In this document: positions 6,710-9,505 of the stretch, piece after piece
Layout of the letters: each line of letters opens with the position of its first letter
Position numbering within the stretch: position 1 is the stretch's first letter
DNA from: Propionibacteriaceae bacterium
GTDB lineage: Bacteria > Actinomycetota > Actinomycetes > Propionibacteriales > Propionibacteriaceae
Direction of reading: 5' to 3'
DNA: 9,505 nt
Assembly (NCBI GenBank): GCA_003451975.1
Contig: DMIX01000048.1
Location: 1-9,505, forward strand
Program-made: the position numbers and the translations under genes
Notes under the pieces: generated by a model
What the model was told of the DNA's origin: nothing
Databases searched by the model: none
Seen by the model: only the letters and a program-made list of their open reading frames with translations

Positions 6710-9505
6710 TGGCACGCCCAAAACTGAGCACCGCGACCACCGGTAGCAAGACGATCAACGCCACCGACCAACATCGCAGCTGGCTAGAACTCGTCGATAC
6801 CGAAGGCCCGTTTCTTGCCATCCCGCCTCTCAAACGCGTTTGGCCCCAAGGGATTCCCTCCCTTGCTGACGAACGCAAGGCCACGCTCGTCGATGCCCGC
6901 AAGGAGTTCGAGGGGGCATGGGAGCAGCTAGACCGAATGCCCGATTCCGAGAGCGCGCGAGATCCCTACCGCGTCGCTCGAGACAAGTGGGTCGAGACGA
7001 TTCTGCGTGACGTCGCCGGCTGGGCCGAGTCCCTCTCCTGGGGCGAGGTCCCCAGCGTTGAAGCCCAGTCGCCCAACCGTGCTGTAACCATCCGGGCACA
7101 GGCATCCCTCAACGGTGCCGACGGCGTCGGCGCGCTCGTCCACATCATCGACTCCACTGATTCCCTCCGTCAGACATCGGCCGATCTGTGGGCGGCGAGC
7201 CCCATCGACCGCGTCGAGGCGATGCTGCGCGAGAGCAAGATCCCCATCGGCATCGTCACCGACGGACGATGGTGGGGCCTCGTCTGCGCTCGCGAAGGCG
7301 CAATGGTGGCCTCCGGCATCGTGGACGCGCTCACTTGGATTGAGGAGCCACGCACCCGCGACGCCTTCTTTGCCCTCATCAGCCGACAGCACCTCATCGG
7401 CGGCGACCCGACTGAGCGGCTCGCTGTTCTGTTCGGGGAATCTGTCGCGGCGGCGGAGGAGATCACCGAAGCACTGGGCGCCCAGGTCCGTCGTGCCGTC
7501 GAGCTTCTCGTTCAGTCGCTTTCCGAGTCCGCCGCCGACGCACGCCGACGCGGACTTCCCGACCCGCTACCGACCCGCACTCACGACACCTACGAAGCCG
7601 CAGTCACCGTGATGATGCGCGCCGTCTTCCTCCTCTTTGCTGAGGAACGTGGCCTGTTGCCAACAGGTGAGTTGTTTGAGCAGGGCTACGGAATCGCGCG
7701 GGAACTCGATCGACTCGTCGCCCGCGAGACCGACGAGAGCGAAGAGGCACTCGACGCCACCTCGCTCACCTGGCATCGCCTCCTCGCCACCAGCCAGGCG
7801 CTCTACCAGGGTGCGAGCTTCGAGAGCCTGCGCATGCCGGCCTACGGGGGTTCACTTTTTGACCCGAGCCGTTTCCCATTCCTCACCACCACCGGCGAGC
7901 AAGGCACGCTTGCAATAGCGGTCCCTGACCGCGTCATGCTCCACGTACTGCGCTCTGTCCAGGTCGCCGAGATTAAAGGGGAGGCTCGCCGAATCTCATT
8001 CCGCGACATCGACGTCGAGCAGATCGGCTACATCTACGAGGGCCTTCTCGGCTACACCGCAGCTGTCGCGGAGGAAGTCATGCTCGGGCTCAAGGGCACC
8101 ATCGGCGAAGAACCAGAGATCCCTCTCGCCAAGCTTGAAGAACTCGCGTCCAAGCATTCGGACCCGAAGGCGCTCGCTACGGCGATTCGATCCTTCGTTG
8201 AGGTTGACCAGCCCTCGGCGAAACCATCCTCGGCGGCGGCAATCGCCAAAGCGATCGGGGCCGTCATTGAGCCTAGCGTTGTCAGCACGCTCACCCAAGC
8301 CGTCGACGACGACTTCGACCTGCGTGACCGAGTGAAGCCGTGGCTCGGCCTAATCCGTCTCGACCTGCGGCGGCGCCCATTCGTTGTGCTCAGCGGTGGC
8401 CTCATCGTCAAAGAGACTCCATCCCGAAAGAACGCGGGCGCGCACTACACACCCAGGTCGCTCGCTAGAGACGTGGTTCTCCACGCGCTACAACCACTCT
8501 GCTACGCGCCCGGCCCTCACCAGACGGCCACCGAGATTGACTGGAGGCTCAAGTCCTCCGACCAGATACTGAGCCTGAAGGTGGCGGACATAGCCTGCGG
8601 CTCGGGAGCATTCCTTGTCGCAGCCGCGCTCTATCTCTCTGATCGTGTGGTCGAGGCATGGACAGCCGAGGACTCGCGAAACACCGCGCGTAAAGACCTG
8701 CACACCAGGGCAATCCGGCAAGTCGTCGCAAACTGCCTCTACGGAGCCGACATCAACGACATGGCTGTCGAGATGTGCAAGCTCTCTCTCTGGCTGGTCT
8801 CTCTCGATCGCAATCTGCCGTTCTCCTTTGTTGACGACAAGATCCTGCTCGGCAACTCGCTGCTTGGTGTTACCGACCTCAACAAACTCCGCCACCTACA
8901 CATCGACACCAACTACATCTCGAATCAGGGGATGTTTGACGTCTTCGACGTCGACGTCGACGCCATCCTCCAGCGGGCCATCGAGTTGCGCCGACGCCTC
9001 TTGACTGAGATTGATGAGAATGACCCCGCCCGGACCAGCGCAGCGAAGCGGCGCCAGCTTGAAGAGTTTCGCCAGGTGACCGCCAGCCTGCGGCAGATTG
9101 CCGACGGCGTCATCGCTATCGGTCTCACTATGGGAGGCAAGCCGGGCAAGGCGTTGGATGAGGGGTACGCCAACCTACGCCTCGCCGTTCGGTCCGCCTA
9201 CCCCGATAGTGGCCACGCCGATGGGACGTTCCTCGCGTCGCTCATTGACAGCGGCCTAACACCGAAGGTCCCCACCGATTATGAACGGTGGCGGCCGCTC
9301 CACTGGGCGATCGAGGCCCCCGAGGTCATCATCGACAACGGCGGCTTCGATGCAGTCATCGGCAACCCACCATTTCTCGGTGGGCAGAAACTCACGGGCG
9401 CGATGGGGACCAACGTTCGAGACTGGCTCGTCAACGTGATTGCCGAAGGGCGTCGGGGTAGCGCTGACCTCGTTGCCTACTTCTTCTTGCGTGCCACGTC
9501 GCTGT
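6709..9505 (+). CDS. drmMI: DISARM adenine-specific DNA methyltransferase DrmMI (PglX/type IIG-like), 3' partial
   Basis: Open frame from ATG 6709 (TGATG overlap with drmD) to the window end: 932 residues seen, C-terminus missing. In class 1 DISARM this N6-adenine methyltransferase marks host DNA so that the system spares it. Residues about 1-300 are a type IIG/PglX-like N-terminal region (PIDRVEAMLRESKIPIGIVTDGRWWGLV); I see no clear nuclease triad in it. A helical region follows with family hallmarks RAVFLLFAEERGLLP, YGGSLFDPSRFPFL and IGYIYEGLLGY. Methyltransferase motifs: motif X NAGAHYTP at 575-582, SAM motif I ADIACGSGAF at 626-635, then GADINDMAVEMCKLSLWL, and catalytic NPPF at 886-889 after GGFDAVIG. 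About 250 residues, partly coiled coil, separate motifs I and IV, as is usual in large PglX-type enzymes. The target-recognition domain should lie beyond the window. BREX PglX or a stand-alone type IIG enzyme are alternatives, but the drmD neighbour favours DrmMI. Confidence 0.88.
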   Translation, partial: MARPKLSTATTGSKTINATDQHRSWLELVDTEGPFLAIPPLKRVWPQGIPSLADERKATLVDARKEFEGAWEQLDRMPDSESARDPYRVARDKWVETILRDVAGWAESLSWGEVPSVEAQSPNRAVTIRAQASLNGADGVGALVHIIDSTDSLRQTSADLWAASPIDRVEAMLRESKIPIGIVTDGRWWGLVCAREGAMVASGIVDALTWIEEPRTRDAFFALISRQHLIGGDPTERLAVLFGESVAAAEEITEALGAQVRRAVELLVQSLSESAADARRRGLPDPLPTRTHDTYEAAVTVMMRAVFLLFAEERGLLPTGELFEQGYGIARELDRLVARETDESEEALDATSLTWHRLLATSQALYQGASFESLRMPAYGGSLFDPSRFPFLTTTGEQGTLAIAVPDRVMLHVLRSVQVAEIKGEARRISFRDIDVEQIGYIYEGLLGYTAAVAEEVMLGLKGTIGEEPEIPLAKLEELASKHSDPKALATAIRSFVEVDQPSAKPSSAAAIAKAIGAVIEPSVVSTLTQAVDDDFDLRDRVKPWLGLIRLDLRRRPFVVLSGGLIVKETPSRKNAGAHYTPRSLARDVVLHALQPLCYAPGPHQTATEIDWRLKSSDQILSLKVADIACGSGAFLVAAALYLSDRVVEAWTAEDSRNTARKDLHTRAIRQVVANCLYGADINDMAVEMCKLSLWLVSLDRNLPFSFVDDKILLGNSLLGVTDLNKLRHLHIDTNYISNQGMFDVFDVDVDAILQRAIELRRRLLTEIDENDPARTSAAKRRQLEEFRQVTASLRQIADGVIAIGLTMGGKPGKALDEGYANLRLAVRSAYPDSGHADGTFLASLIDSGLTPKVPTDYERWRPLHWAIEAPEVIIDNGGFDAVIGNPPFLGGQKLTGAMGTNVRDWLVNVIAEGRRGSADLVAYFFLRATSL

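Noticed and set aside
8937..8963. Repeated GTCGAC/GACGTC units within drmMI
   Set aside because: They encode in-frame Asp-Val repeats (FDVDVDA) and are explained by codon choice in a coding region.

Overview
The window reads as part of a prokaryotic defence island. Base composition is high GC by eye (third codon positions mostly G or C), genes are packed head to tail, one key gene starts with GTG directly behind a TANNNT-type -10 box, and the proteins resemble actinobacterial homologues. I therefore infer a high-GC Gram-positive (actinobacterial) host, without being able to name a genus. All genes are on the + strand and belong to two modules.

Module 1 (1-3359) is a tightly overlapped operon. 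It holds the 3' part of a type I restriction-modification methyltransferase gene (hsdM), a complete RhuM-family gene with a Doc/Fic-like active site, an 11-codon mini-ORF that repeats the last residues of HsdM, an Mrr-type restriction endonuclease, and the N-terminal part of a second RhuM gene that stops being RhuM-like near 3300. No hsdS or hsdR is visible in the window; either could lie upstream. Each start overlaps the preceding stop (GTGA at 1101, ATGA at 2057, TGATG at 2090, ATGA at 3009), so translation is probably coupled.

A 161-base gap (3360-3520) follows. It has no recognisable gene, and its right end carries a candidate leaderless promoter.

Module 2 (3521-9505, continuing beyond the window) is the start of what I read as a class 1 DISARM anti-phage system. 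It begins with drmD, an SNF2-like helicase of 1062 residues, overlapped by one base by drmMI, a large PglX/type IIG-like N6-adenine methyltransferase cut by the window end. The known partners drmA, drmB and drmC would be expected downstream and cannot be seen here.

Module 1 would mark host DNA by adenine methylation (HsdM, if a specificity subunit exists) and cleave by an Mrr nuclease, with RhuM as a possible toxin or regulator. Module 2 would act independently, with DrmMI marking self DNA and DrmD working with the DrmAB complex against incoming phage DNA. The parts not explained by known systems are the hsdM-rhuM-mrr-rhuM' arrangement, the duplicated HsdM tail behind rhuM, and the broken second rhuM exactly where the DISARM module begins.
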